A DNA stretch of 64,000 nucleotides from Pithys albifrons albifrons (GCF_047495875.1 NC_092472.1:2984349-3048348), one strand, 5' to 3'. Positions 40,593 through 54,065 are shown, numbered from the stretch's first letter. The notes: a model not told the origin generated them from the sequence alone. Numbers and translations are program-made.

Positions 40593-41383
40593 TGGGGACA
40601 TTATTTCCATTTTAAACAGGCTAAATAAATTCCCTGTTTCTGTGCCCTGGGGATCCCGGTGCAGAGCTGTGTTTGGACACCAGGTGGCATCTGGATCTCT
40701 GGGATTGAATGGAGGCTCCATGTCCCTAATGCAGCCCGTGTGTGCAGCCCTGTTGCAGAGCCTGGCAGGGGAAATACACTCCTGGGAGGGTTTTTTTGGG
40801 GGGAGAGCATAGTCCTGGCTGTGCTCTCAGAGGGGTCTGGGGTTGCTGGGGTGCTTCAAACCCTGCAGAGCCCATTGTAGGAGGGTTTGTGGCCTGAGTG
40901 TCACCAGTGGCAGAGTTAGCAGAGTTTGCTCTGTGGCTTCCCTGTGTGAGCTTCTGCACTGGCCCAGCAAAGCTCTTGGCACCAGGAATGTGGCCAGGCT
41001 GGCACTGGTCTTTCTCCACACTCACTCCTATGGAAGAACAACCCTTGCACCCAGAGATTCCCTCCTGGGGAGCAATGAATTTTGTGCCCTAATTGCTCAT
41101 GAAGAATCCCATAAAATACAGGGTTTTTCCTGTTTTATAAGATTCTGGCCATGCAGAGCTGGGCTGCGCCCTGGGGCAGGGCTTGTCCTGGCTGTGTTGG
41201 TCACACAGGGCGGCCCTGGAGCCTCAGTGTCAGGTGGCTGCTGCAAACAATTCACTCAGGAACCCCACATTATTGTCTATATTGGGTTGTTCATGTGAAA
41301 CAACTTGTGAAAAAGTTATGTCTGTATTTATCTGTTTTATTTTCTGGTAGGTGTAATTGGAGAGGCAGGAGGTAGTGATACTG

Positions 41384-42560
41384 AATAATCATTGAATGGT
41401 TGTGGTTAGAGAGGTCTTCAAAGACCATCTCCACAACTCCCCTGCCATGGGCAGGGACACCTCCCACCAGCCCAGGTTGCTCCAAGCCCTGTCCCACCTG
41501 GCCAAGAACTCTTCCAGGGATGGGGCAGCCACAGCTTCTCTTGGCAACCTGTGCCAGGGCCTCACCATCCTCACAGGGAAGAATTTCTTCCCAATATCCC
41601 ATCTAACCCTGCCCTCTGGCAGTGAGAAGCCATACCCTGGCCCCTTGTCCTGCCACGACAGACCCTGGTACAAGGTCTTTCTCCACCTTCTCTGTAAGTC
41701 CCTGCCTTAGTACCCATCAGTAGCAACTGTTGCTGTCTCTGCCTGTTAAAACCTCCCTTCATTTACAATCACATCCTTAATTAATTGGACTCAGCATTAG
41801 CCCCACCATACTTATCATACAACATTTCTTAAGTCCAGTCTAAACCCACTCTCTTCCAGTTTAAAACTCTCATCCCTTTTCCTCACAACAGACCCTGGTA
41901 CAAAGTCTCTCTCCACCTCTTATAAACCCCTTTATATGTAAAAGAGCTGCAATAAGGTCTCCCTGGAGCCTTCTCTTCTCTAGGCAGAACACCCCCAGCT
42001 CTCCCAGCCTGTCTCCACAGCAAAGATTTCCCAGCCCTGGGAACATTTCCATGGCCTCCTCTGGAGCTGGTCTGACAGGTCCATGTCTGTCTTGTGCCAG
42101 GGATCCCAGATCTGGACATGGCACTCCAGGTGGGGTCTCAGCAGAGCAGAGAGGAAGAATTCCTCTCCCACCCTCCAGCCCAGCTACTGTGGATGATCCC
42201 AGGAGACACTCAGCTTTCTGGGCTGCCAGCACACATTGCTGGGTCATGTCCCTTTTGCCACCCACCAGCATTCCCCAGTCCTTTTGCACAGAACTGCTCT
42301 CCATCCACCCATCCACCCATCCACCCATCCACCCATCCACCCATCTCCAGCCTGTGCTGATACTGGGGACTGTCCCAGCCCCAGAGCAGGACCCTGCCCT
42401 TGGCCTTCTTGTTCTTCAGGAGGTTTGCAGAGCCCTCTCCTCCAGTCCGTGCAGGTCCCTCTGGATGTGACCATCTGATGTCACCAGTGATGACATTAAA
42501 TAGTGAAGGTCTCAGGGTGGACCCTTGAGGTACCCACATCCTACTGGTTTCCATTTGAAC
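41384..42560 (-). repeat. Long CR1 copy or nested pair, inverted
   Basis: Starts with a terminus-like 'tcattgaatggttgtggttagagagg', then the usual tail to about 41640. The phrase 'cagaccctggtacaa' occurs at both about 41656 and 41890, suggesting a duplication or nested insertion. From 41880 it continues into upstream CR1 sequence ('cccagctctcccagcctgtctccacagcaaagatttcccagccctggg' and 'gtgcaggtccctctggatg'). Confidence 0.8.
42302..42347. repeat. (CATCCACC)n octamer microsatellite
   Basis: Five to six perfect CATCCACC units in tandem, embedded in the antisense CR1 copy at 41384-42560. Confidence 0.92.
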
Positions 42561-42599
42561 CTTGAAACACTGACTGTAACTCTTTGGATGCACCATCCA

Positions 42600-45500
42600 A
42601 ACAATTCCTTAGTCATCTATTAAGATAAGGTATAGAAGTCAGTGACTCCATAGCTCCACAAGGCCAGATCCAGAAAGTCCTTACCTCCTAACACATGGAT
42701 ATCAAGATACCCTGAACAGACAATGGGACTCTGCTCACCCAGCTGGGGGTCAGGGCCCTGAGCACCTTGTGTGGACCCAAATCAAAGTTTCTCTTGAGGC
42801 TGAAACTGGGGTTTTCTGACAGTGCTGCCCAGTGCTGTACACCAGTCACAAAATTCCTGTTCCTGGTTCTCTGCACCCTCCAGGTGCTCACAGACACTTT
42901 TACAGCATCCCCATGCACTTTTGACACATCCTCAGATTCTCAGGATGCTGTGGCATTGTTTCCTCTTGCTCATTCATGTCTTGCTGCAGGCATTGCTGGC
43001 ATAAGTATCTCTTCTAGCCAATACCTCCTTCCCTTTTCCTTGTCCATCCCAGTGTTCCCAACTCCATCACTTCTCTCTGGTGAGACAGAGGCCTTTGGAA
43101 GTCTGAGTCTGTAGCTCCTCTCTTCCTTCACCCATTCCTGTTGTGCCAACATTGGTTGAGAAGCATCAGCAAACAGGGTCAGAAACTTCTCTCTTCCTCT
43201 GTTGCTCAGGAATATTCTTGGACAAAATGGAGATATCTGTCCACAAACCAGGGAGCTGGTAAATCCAAAAGTTTCTGTTGAGAAGAATGAGCTCACCAGT
43301 GTCCTTCCAGGACATTCAGATTCAATGAGTTCTTTAGATGTCTTGGGTCCATTCCTCCTGCTCCAAGTACTGCTAAGCCAAAAGTTAGGGATTGCTCAGG
43401 GCATTTTGCAGTCAAGTTGGAGGATTTTCAAGTACAGAAATTTCCCCCGCTCTCTCAATGTAACTGAGGTCCCTTCTCTGGTGTTTAACCACCCTTGTGA
43501 AAATATTATTCTTATTTAAGTCAGGATTCCCCTGGTGGCTGTCATCCCTTCACCTTCTCCCTGCTCTTGTTTCTGAGTGGTGCTGAACACACACTAACAG
43601 CATCAGAGGGCTTTGACAGAGTCCTGGGAGCAGTACTGGTGGGAAAATGAATATTCCTTTGTCCTCTGAAGGAGCAGAACCTGTTTGGAGAACTTTCTCC
43701 CTAGACCTTGTAAGTGTTTCATCTCTGTAGCACACGTGGGATACCCACTCCATGTCATGCCCTATGAGAGGGTTTTGGGCCTGTTCCCTGGAGTTCCTGA
43801 AAACTGGTTTCAGTCCTCATCTCACACATGCAGTCTGTAAGTACAGGTGGAGTGCTGGCTGGTCTGGGAGGTGTTTATGTACTCCCCCTTATTGCCACCT
43901 GTGTATCAGAGCCTGGAGAGAAGAACCTCCCACCTCACAAACTTTCCGTGGCATGGCTGTGGTTTTTAGCAGCTGTTTTCATCTCACAACAGGTGATGGT
44001 GTTGTCTGTTTGTGTCTTGGACTGACTTTCCCTGTTGTTTTAGGGCAAGCAGCACTTTTCCTGACATTTCAGTGCCATCCCTGGGACTCCTGGCCTACTC
44101 CAGCTGCAGCAGCTACCCTGGTACTGGTGTTTTCCCAGGTGGAGGTGGTGATTTTAGGAGAGGACATGTGGAAAAGTAAGCTGGGAGCAAGGTCAGGCTG
44201 TATCCCAGGAATGGATCTTTGGGGATGAGGAGCTGCTGCTGTCCCCATTGCTGTTGGCACTGCAATGGCTTCACCTGGGGACAGTCACCTGCCACCCCTC
44301 ACTTTTGGGGGAGCTGCAGGTGACACATGCACCCATCTCTGGGATGCAGCTCCTGCCTGTCCCAGGATGCTGCCACTGCAAGGAGCACTTGAGGTGTTAC
44401 TGGTGGGCTGCCTGCTGGTGTATGGTAGTTGCTGGGGGGCACTGGAAGCTGGTCTGTGCCTGTAATGCCCACCACTCTCCCCCATCACCTTTTCATGGGG
44501 CACCAGCGCTGGGGAGTGTTTTAATTTGCAGTGTGAGCTCTGAGACGCCCCTGCGTGAGCCCTAAGTTAGTTCAAGGGGTTCTCTAAGTGACGTGTTGCC
44601 TTATGTGGGTGTCGGGGGAATTTGGGTAGTGGAACCGGGGGGTTTTCCCGGCGCCCCCCTCGCTGTGTGCGGGTGTCCCCAGGTCCCTGCAGTGCCGTTT
44701 TCATCCGCCAGGTGTGCGCAGTTGAGCCGCGCTGGCTCCGTTCCCAGGGATGAGCTCAGTGGACCGGGATTGGGAGATGGGATCAGCTGCTCTCCTGACG
44801 TGATGCTGACGCATCCCTGCATCCTCCCCTGCATCCCCCGACCCCCCCAGCTCCCCCCTCCCCGTGACCTCCTTTTCCAGACAAAGACGGGAAGTGCTGG
44901 CTGCGCGCGCATCCAGCCCATCCAACCCCCCTCCTGCACTGCCCCCCTCCCTCCATCCCTGCTCTAAACCTGGAAAAAACAGCTCAGCTCCTATTTCAAG
45001 CAGCCTTTGTCCTCACAAACAGCTTTCTTTGGGACATTTGTCTTTCTTTTTTCTGCCTGTGACAAGAACATAATTGGGAGTGGGTCTCCATCTGCTGCTG
45101 GGGGGAACGGGAGGGGGGACCCAGGGAGAAATCCTTTGCCCTGGCACACAAAGGCAGCACCAGCCTTTTGGGTGCTTAGTTATCAGGCATTTTGAGAGCA
45201 GGAACAGGGATTAGCAGTGTTTTGTGCAATTAAATGAAACTGGGATCTCTGGAGCAATCTGTGCAAGCCCCTCTCTTCATCCTGTGTTGGGGGGCTCCTG
45301 CATCTCCCCAGTGCCCCCCACTCTGCCCTCTGCTCTTAGCCCATTGCTGGGGCTGGTGCAGTGCTCCCCTGCTCCTGTCCCCCCGAAATCCCCTTCCCTG
45401 CTGGAATTGCAGGCCCAGCAGTGCCAGAGTACCCTGGTCCTGGGCTCCCACAGATCTCCATGCTCCTGCCCAGGCTGGGGGCCACCCTGATGTCTCACTT

Positions 45501-46300
45501 GTGCTTTCCCAGCACTCCCATGCTGAGTCACTCAGGGTGTGCTTGGAATACACCCGGGTTCAGGAGCCCCAGAGCCATGTTTTGCAAGCTTTTCAGTCCC
45601 CATTGTTCACAGGATGAGCTGTCCTGGCACCTCAGCTCTTGATGCCTCTTTTTATGCAGCAACACTGCAAAAATACCCTTTCCTCAGATCTCCCTGCCCT
45701 GCCAAGCTCCTGCTGTCCCAGTGCCACCCTCACTTGTCCCCTGCCATGCAGTGGGACATGCCCATAGTGTTTATATATATATATAAATAACAGTAATAAA
45801 ACTGAGCCTCCCTGGGTGTCCCATCCTGGACGTTCCCTGCTCTATTTGCACCCAGATATCTTGCTATGGCAGGAGCATCATCTCAGAGCTCCAGCTCTGG
45901 GTCAGCGTTACCCTGATCCCACAAAAAGGGCTGTTCTCTCCCAGGAAAGCCCCTCTGAAGTATTTTTGTAGCTACATAACCAGTGGGACCTTCTGTGTGC
46001 AGCTTTGGGGTGTGTGAGTGTTGGTACCCCACACCTGGTGCTGTGCTGGGCATCCCATTCCTGGCAGAATTTAATCATTCAGCTGGTACTTTACCTGAAT
46101 TCACCTTTATAAGTGCTTTTTCTCTGTCTTTTCATTTGCTGAAACTCCTTGCTTTTCTTCCTTATTCTCCTCAGTGTTTAAATTATCACAGAGGACTTGG
46201 GATTTTGGATCTTTTTGTGTTTTTCACCTCCTACCTGAGTGGTGCTTTTTGGCCCTTTTTCAACTGATCTTGGGAAAATTTTCTGCAAGATTCACTTGGG
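42600..46300. other. Intergenic stretch with a moderately GC-rich patch
   Basis: No gene recognised. Bases about 44500-44960 are somewhat richer in CpG than their neighbours and include TGACGTGA and TGACGCAT (CRE/AP-1-like) near 44796-44812. That could mark a weak promoter or enhancer. An AATAAA at 45795-45800 follows a short TA run but has no gene I can attach it to. Confidence 0.4.
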
Positions 46301-47750
46301 AATTTTAGCCTCAGATTCATCTGCATTTGGCCCTACACTGACAAAATCCTGGCTTAAAAGTTGGATGCTCAGGGAGCAGCTTGCAAGGTTTTTCATGTAC
46401 CCTTTTATCCCTAAACCTGTCCTAGGGACAACATCTGGTCACCCCATTTCAGGTGGGGGCTGATTGTCCCCTCATGTCCATCTTCAGCCCTTTTTCCCAT
46501 CCCTGGGGTCTCCCATGAGAGATAACACCACGTTTTGGGTGCTCATCCTAATGTGGAACTTAATATAATTGAAATCCAATTTTTTTTCCTCAAACCTGGA
46601 AAATTATGTAACTATGTAGGGCAGTGACATTAATTTTTGGGAGCTGTGTGTGTGAAATATGTTGGGTTTAATGCAAAATTCTGTCCTTTCTTAAGGATTT
46701 GGAACCTAACACAGCAAGGAAATTATAAGTACAACAGGGGAGTTAGAGGCAACCAGAACTCAGGAGGTGACAAGGCTGCTGAAAATAGAATTTTAGCCTC
46801 AGATCCAGCTGGATTTGGCCCTACACTGACAAACTCCTGGCTTTAAAGTGGGATACTCAGGGAGCAGGTTTTGCCTGTACCCCTTCATCCCTAAACCTTT
46901 CCTAGGGACGTCTGGTCACCCCATTTCAGGTGGGGCCCTGTTCTCCCCTCATGTCCATCTTCAGCCCTTTTTACCATACCACAAGAGCTAACACCAAGTT
47001 TTGGGTGCTCATCCTAATGTGAAACTTAAATCAAATGGATTTTAATGTTTTTTCTCAAACCTGGAAAATTATGTAACTGTGTAGGGCAGTGGCATTAATT
47101 TTTGGGAGCTGTGTGTGTGAAATATGTTGGGTTTAATGCAAAATTCTGTCCTTTCTTAAGGATTTGGAACCTAACACAGCAAGGAAATTATAAGTACAAC
47201 AGGGGAGTTAGAGGCAACCAGGAGAACTCAGGAGGTGACCAGGCTGCCGAAGCACTTTAAGTAAATGGAATTTTAGCCTCAGATCCAGCTGGATTTGGCC
47301 CTACATGGACAAACTCCTGGCTTTAAAGTGGGATACTCAGGGAGCAGGTTTTGCATGTACCCCTTCATCCCTAAACCTTTCCTAGGGACAGTATCTGATC
47401 ACCCCACTTCAGGTAGGGCCTGGTTGTCCCCTCATGTCCATCTTCAGCCTTTTCTCCCATCCAGTGAGAAGTAGCACAAAGTTTTGGATGCTTATCCTAA
47501 TGTGGAACCTAATAAAAATGAAATTTAATTTTTTTTCTCAAAGCTGGAAAATTATACAAGTGTGGAGGGCAGTGGCATTAATTTTGGGGAATTGTGTGTG
47601 TCAAATATGGTGGTCTTAATACAAAATACTGACCTTTTCTTAAGTATTTTGAATGTAACATAGTGAGGAAAGTATAAGTATAAAAGAAGTGTTGGGGAGA
47701 GGCAACCAGGAGAGCTCAGGAGATGACAAGGCTGCTGAGGCTTTTTGGAC
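46301..47750. repeat. Three-copy tandem array, unit about 480 bp
   Basis: Three successive copies starting at 46301, 46789 and 47269 (AATTTTAGCCTCAGATYC in each), periods 488 and 480. Shared landmarks in each copy: 'ggccctaca', 'ctcagggagcag', 'cctcatgtccatcttcagcc', 'gtgctcatcctaatgtg', 'aaaattat', 'ggcattaattt' and 'aggcaaccag'. Copies two and three are closest; the end of copy three has drifted. No open frame runs through it. Confidence 0.88.
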
Positions 47751-47759
47751 TAATATATT

Positions 47760-50360
47760 GGCTATAACAAATTTTTAATGCCCCAGTAAGGACTGGTCGG
47801 GGGTTCTTTTCCTGACTGGAGCCTGTGGGGCTGGAGCAAGGCTGGAGAACTGTTTGCCCCCCCACCAGCTCATCGAGCAGCAGAGGGTGCTCGTGCACTG
47901 CCTTGCAAATTTTTCTTCTCCCTCAGCCATCTTAGGAGAAATGTTTTCCTTCCCTGCAGTCTCCATTTTATGTTTCTGACGCAGAAAATAAAAAGGTCAG
48001 CACGGGGAGGGGGCAGGATGGGGTTGGGGGGATGTGGGATATGCTGAGGCAGAGCTTGACAGTGGTTTTCTGTGAGCCAGGGCAGGATGTGGGGCTGGAG
48101 ATGTGCAGGCAGCGAGCGACTGGTACCCAGGGGGATGCAAGGTGAGGGGATGGAGGGGAGGGATGCCAGGATTGGGGAGGGGGGATGCAGAGAGGTGGTA
48201 TTTCAGCTGAAATGCTGCTTGGAGCCCCTCTGACAGCCCCCAGGGCTGGATGGTGCCCCCCTTCCTCCATCCCTCCCTCTCTCCATCCCTCTCTTCCACA
48301 GGATGCTCCATCAGCAATGTTGCTTTTTTTAACCCCCCTCTCCACAGGAGGCTGAGCAGACTCCCCAGACTGCCTGGAAGCAGGATGGAGCTCAGCTTTC
48401 AGCCCTTGCCCGGGTTCCCCAGCCTAGAGGGACTTTCCTGTTTTCATTGTTCAGGACACTGAGATCTGTTCTTGATCTTTCTTTCCTTCCTGCCTGTGCA
48501 TGTCTTGGGGGGGAGGAGATTGTTACCCCAGGTCTGTCACCAACAAATCCTGACAGCAGCACCTTTCCCAGCTGTGTGGAGAGTCCCAGGAGAACTGCCA
48601 GCATGTGAGATTGAGCAACTATTGTCATCATCTCTATTTGTAGAAACTTTGTTTTGTGTTACTCATCACTGCATCCTTCATGTTGTGCAGTGCTATGGGG
48701 TGAGCAGGCATTTCCCAATCCAGGATGTGAAGCAAGCCAGTGATCCAAACTGCTGGAGGCTTCTCCCACTTCACTCAATCAACTAAACAAGGGTGCTGGG
48801 GGCTGAGAGATGCACTGAGGGATCTGTGGTCCCCTCCTGGTCCCTGCATCTCTGTAGGCTCTTGTTTTGCACAGCACATTTCTCCCTTCCATGAGAGGTC
48901 TGTGAAGTTCCATAGGGCTGCTGGGATTGTTTGTAAGTTTTCCAGGCTAAGGGATTTTTGGGGGTGTTTTGTGGCATGTCAAACCTGAGAACTAAACTAC
49001 TGAGCCCTCACCTTTACAGACATGTGCACAGAGACAGTACCTGGTGTAAATGCACCCAACTAACTTCCAACCAGCTCTAAAACCTGCCTGAGGTGTGGAT
49101 TAAATACTTCAAAATTTGGGCCAAATCCATCAACAAACTTGAACAAAAAGTCCCTGGGAAAGCTGAGTTGTTTCCAGTCTGTTTAGATGAGTCTGCACAA
49201 GCAGCTCATCCATCAGTGTCAGGGAGGTGGGGGATATCCCTGCAGAACTGCTCCTTGTTACTCAAGTCTTTTCCTTCCACATACTGAGTCCTGGTTGCCC
49301 TTGTACTTATCGAGTCCTAAGCCCAGTTTATTCCCAAATTCTTACATCCTTTTTGTTGCCTCCCTAAAAATGTGATTTTGCAGCTTAATGGAACTCTTTG
49401 ATTAGTTTTCACCCAACTGCTCTGCGCTGGTTTTTCCCCTTCCCAGAACCACACACCAAGATGCTGCTGAGGAAGAAAACAAATGTCATGAGAGCCACTG
49501 TGGTTCCTGGGGGTAGTCAGATGAGTATCTTTTCCTTTAAATATCCTAAGCTAAAGCTCCCTTTGTCTGTGATCTTGTGCATGCCTGCATATATGAAAAT
49601 AGGTCAGTGGCTCCGTGCTGGCCCCAGGCGCCAGCCCGGCTGCAGCGAGGCACGGAGAAGCAGCACAGCCATAGGTCAGCTCTGAGGGAGGGATGCTCAT
49701 CCTCCTCTGCCTTGTTACTGGGCAGCATCCTGCTCCAGGGAATGATGGCAGGGTGGGGGACAGGGCTGGGGGTGATACAGACTCCCATAGCCCTGTGTTG
49801 AAGAGGCAGCGCCCACCATGGTTGGGGTTCTGAGCTGCTTCTCCCCCTTTTCATGGTCATGGTACAGGTCTTGGCTTTTGTAGTCACCCTGGGATGGGCA
49901 CAGACCCTTCCCTGATTATCCCAGCCCATGGTGAAGGAGTGAGGAGCATCAGCTAGTAGTGGGATGCCCCCGTCATCCTGCCTCACCTTGCAGCAGGGGT
50001 GTGAAGATTTTCCATGTGTGAGTCCCAGGAGTGCTGGTGGGACTGTCCATGCTCCTGGAGAAGGGATGTCTGTGACAGCCTCATTTCACTGAAACACAAA
50101 GGAGAGGGGGTTTTAACAAGGAGTGGGAGAGTTTCGGGGCTGTGATGTTGTTGGACATCTTTCAGTCACTCTTCCAGCACCAAGCCTGCAAACACATCTC
50201 CTGAAACACTTTCCCCTGTGCCACTCCATAAATCCTTTGGAGTTCAGTGTCTTGCACTGAGCTTTGATGTACAGATGGATGTTGTGGAGATCATCCCAGC
50301 ATTGATTTAAGGTAATAGATTACTTCAGTGAGGTTATTTCACTAAAGACTTCTATGGATG
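47760..50360. other. Intergenic, no repeat or gene recognised
   Basis: About 2.6 kb. A compact GC-rich spot at about 49590-49680 carries two AGGTCA half-sites with A/T-rich flanks (AAATAGGTCA at 49597-49606 and ATAGGTCA at 49671-49678). These resemble ROR/REV-ERB response elements. Nothing else is supported. Confidence 0.4.
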
Positions 50361-50364
50361 GAGC

Positions 50365-50735
50365 ACTTCTCCTATGAGGAAAGGCTGAGAGAATTGGGAT
50401 TGTTCAGCCTGGAGAAGGGAAGGCTCCAGGGAGACCTTAGAGCCCATTCCAGTGCCTAAAGGGGCTCAAAGAGAGATGGAAGAGGGACTTTGGACAGGAA
50501 AATGAGGAATGGCTTCAAATAGGCAGAGGGCAGGGTGAGACTGGGGAGAAATTCTTTCCTGTGAGGGTGGGCAGGCCCTGGCACAGATTGCCCAGAGAAG
50601 CTGTGGCTGCCCCATCCCTGAAAGTGTTCCAGGCCAGGTTGGATGGGGCTTGGAGCAACCTGGGATAGTGAAAGGTGGGGGTGGAATGAGATGAGCTTTT
50701 AGGTCCCTTCCAATCCAAACTATTCCATGTTTCTA
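50365..50735 (+). repeat. CR1 tail
   Basis: 'gaggaaaggctgagagaattgggattgttcagcctggagaaggg...ggcttggagcaacctggg...cccttccaatccaaactattccatg'. Confidence 0.9.
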
Positions 50736-52789
50736 AGTGACTTTTTCTCTAGTCATACAAACAGAGATCAGCATGTTTCCCTAGGAAAAGAATTGCATTT
50801 GTCACTGTTTTGTTCTTTGTGTGGTTCCCCACTCCACCTCCCCCTCCATGCTCCTTGCAGAGTTTTCCCTATCTAGTGTTGCACAAAAGGTGACCAGACA
50901 GGCTCTCACACACACCCTCAGAATCTGGTGCTAGTGCTAAGCATCAACTACAGCAGTTAAAGTTCCTTTTTGGGGTGTGGGGAGGGGGAAAAATAGGAGA
51001 AAAGAGAGAAAAGGGAAAACTCCCCAGTGGCCACCTGTGATGGGACTGCAGCAGGACTCTCCCTCAACAAGTACTTTCTCCAGTGCAGCAAAGAGTCCCC
51101 TAAAGACTTTTCATACTCTTTGAACCTTCCTACTGTCAGTCCTGAGACTGGGAGTGTTAATTGGAGCAGCTTTGATTAGGGGCAGATGCTGCAGCCAGTT
51201 AAGCTCAGCCCTGGGTGGTGTTTAGAGGTTGTTTTAATGACCCTTGTTCCCTGTTGTCTCAGGAGGGTCCTGGTGCGAGGTCACAGCACAAAGAATGGGC
51301 AGGAAAAGGGAGATCGGCTTTCCCAGCAGTTGTAATTAACTCCTCTTTGCTTCCAACTGCAAGACAGCACAACAGAGCTGGGCTCATTTAGGGAGAAGAA
51401 AGAGGACTTAGGGATCTGCAGGTTAGGGCACTGTGTGGGCTCAGGCTTAGCCTTGGGTCCGGATTCGTCACCTTTTACAAGGAAAATGACACGAAAACCT
51501 CTTCTGCTTGTTCTGTCTGCTACACACCCTGTCTGACAGTAAGGACTTTATTTCCATAGTCTCCTTTTCTTCCTTATCCTGCTTGCTGGGAATAGTTTAT
51601 AGAATCCTTATGAGTGGTCAGGGATGAATTTAAATTCTGTGCTTAATTCATAAAAAAAAAAAAAAAGGCTGCCAGTGTCTTTTACCTCCTTGGACAGCAA
51701 TTATTCCCCTTGGGCTGCTGAATTCCAGCTTTAGTCTCTAAGTTTCTGAATAAACTGACTCTATTTCTGTAGGGAAGGCAGCTTTATCATCTCACTTTGA
51801 TGTGGGGAGAATCTAGATGAGGGAAGTTTGGACTTGATGGATCTTCAAGATTCAAACAATGTTTTTCTTTATATATATGTTCTAGAAAATCGATGCTCCT
51901 TGTCCTTGTTTCCATTCATAAATGTGGTTGCTTGGCTTCACACCCCCACCCTGCTTTTTTTAAAGGTAGGAAAAAAAAGAAGAGTTAAGACCTCCCTATT
52001 TGTGTTCCCAAAATATCCTGACAGGGACACAGTTGTCCTGGTTTTTTAAGACATGGAATGCTGGATTGTCCATATAGGAGAAATCTGATGTTTGAAATGC
52101 ATCTGGTAAAACTCCAGTGGAAAAAGTCATTTTGTCCGGACACATTTAATTCCAAATTAATAAAACTTTGGCTTTGCAATGCCAGTAGGAAAATCTTATC
52201 CTGGTTTTTTTTTTCCTTTCTTCAGTTCCAGAAGTCAGTCCTAAATTCTCAGATCTAAAAGGCCTCCTGTAGCAGATTATTAAGTTTCCCCAGTCCTGTT
52301 TAGCCTTGTTATGGGATAATAGGGAAGAAGGGGGTGAGGTGGGAATTGAGAGAGCAGCATCCAATGTCTAAATTATGAACCAAGGAGGATGAGCTCCCTA
52401 AAACCATGACCTCAAATGAGAAAAAGGGGAGAGGAAAATAGATCTGATGTTGTTCCTAATGCTGGAATCTTTACAAAGTTCAAGAATACCAGAAGGATGG
52501 AATACCTGAGAAATGCCTATTCCTGTAATTTTTTTCCTTTTATTGATCAGAGCACTAATTTTACACTTCAGATGCACTCAGGGTTTAGAGGACACTCTTT
52601 AAAGGATGATGATTCTGCCCTTGATGATCCATTCAGCCTTGCTGATGATCCTTCTGGAAGCATCTCCTGTGCCCAGGTGTGTGTAAACTGAGTCTGCAGC
52701 CTGAGATTCTCCTTCTTCATCCTCAACTGCTGCATAACCTTATACGCCCATTCTTGGCCTTATATTGTATATTTGGTCTGAGATCTTCT

Positions 52790-53035
52790 AAAGAGGGCAG
52801 GGTTAGATGGGATATTGTGAAGAAATCCTTCCCTGTGAGGGTGGGCAGGCCCTGGCACAGGTTGGGCAGAGAAGCTGTGGCTGCCCCATCCCTGAAAGTG
52901 TCCAAGGCCAGGTTGGACAGGGCTTGGAGCAACCTGGGATAGTGGAAGGTGTCCCTGCCTATGGCAGGGGGGTGGAAGAAGATGGGCTTCAAGTTCCCTT
53001 TCAACCCAGACCATTCTGTGATTCTGTGAGCTGGC
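52790..53035 (+). repeat. CR1 tail
   Basis: 'agagggcagggttagatgggatattgtgaagaaatccttccctgtg...cccagaccattctgtgattctgtg'. Confidence 0.9.
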
Positions 53036-53529
53036 CCCAGAATGAGGTCTGAATGCAAAACTCTGCTGAAGACAGAACTTGCCTGTTTAGAAAATAGTTC
53101 TGGTTGCCATAACAAGTTGGGAAGCAGCACGAGAGCAGTCATTTCTCAGTAATGCCTGTTTTCTATCATGTGGGAGCCCAAAAAGCAGAAGGTCTTGCCC
53201 AATGAGCTGCTTCAGATGTGCCTGTGCTGCTGCAGGACCCTGTGGCACAGCTGTGCTCAGTGATGATCATCTCAGGAAGCATCTCTTGATCTCTGCTTGA
53301 ATACATCCCTCTGCCTCACCCTCCTGCTGGTTTCTGTGATTGTCACTGTGTTGGACTCTGCCTCAGGTCAGCAGGAAACAAGTCTTTGATAGGTCTGAAG
53401 CCTGGGGGACTGCAGGCATCGTTTAATGCATTCTGCATCTGATCTTACAAAGTGGGAGCAAAGGAAAGATCTCTGCCTGTCAGTCCCTGGTGCCTGCACA
53501 GCCCCTGCACCTACTAGAGGGTCAGAAGG

Positions 53530-54065
53530 GTTTGGATTAGAAGGTGAAGGGGTCTTTAAAGGCCTCTAGTCCACCTGTGTGCCATGGACAGGGACACCTT
53601 CCACTATCCCAGGTTGTTCCAAGCCCCATCCAACCTGGCCTTGGACACTCCCAGGGCTGGAGCAGCCACGGTTTCTCTGGGCTATCTGTGTCAGGGCCTC
53701 ATCCCCCTCACAGGGAAGAGTTTTTCCCCAATATCTCATCTAACCCTGCCCACTGTCTGTTTGAAGCCATTCCCTTTTATCGTGTCACTCCATGCCCTTA
53801 TCCAAAGTCCCTCTCCAGCTCTCCTGGAACCCCTTTAGGTCCTGAAAGGGGCTCTCAGGTTTTCCTGAAGCCTTCCCTTCTCCAGGCTAGACATCCCCAG
53901 CTCTCCCAGCCTGTCTCCAAAGCAGAGGGACTCCAGCCCTTGGAGCATCTCCATAGCCTGCTCTGGGCTCTCTCCAACAGCTCCACATCCTTCCCATGCC
54001 GTGGCTCCCAGAGCTGGATGCAGTGCTTCAGGTGGGTCCCACATACCTGCTGCCTCTGACACTGA
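53530..54065 (-). repeat. CR1 tail, inverted
   Basis: 'ccatggacagggacaccttccactatcccaggttgttcc...ttccccaatatctcatctaaccctgcccac...ccagctctcccagcctgtctcc...agctggatgcagtgcttcaggtggg'. One of the longer copies (about 530 bases). Confidence 0.9.

Noticed and set aside
45768..45800. AATAAA after a TA run as the end of a gene
   Set aside because: No upstream exon with coding character could be attached to it; likely chance in an AT-rich spot.
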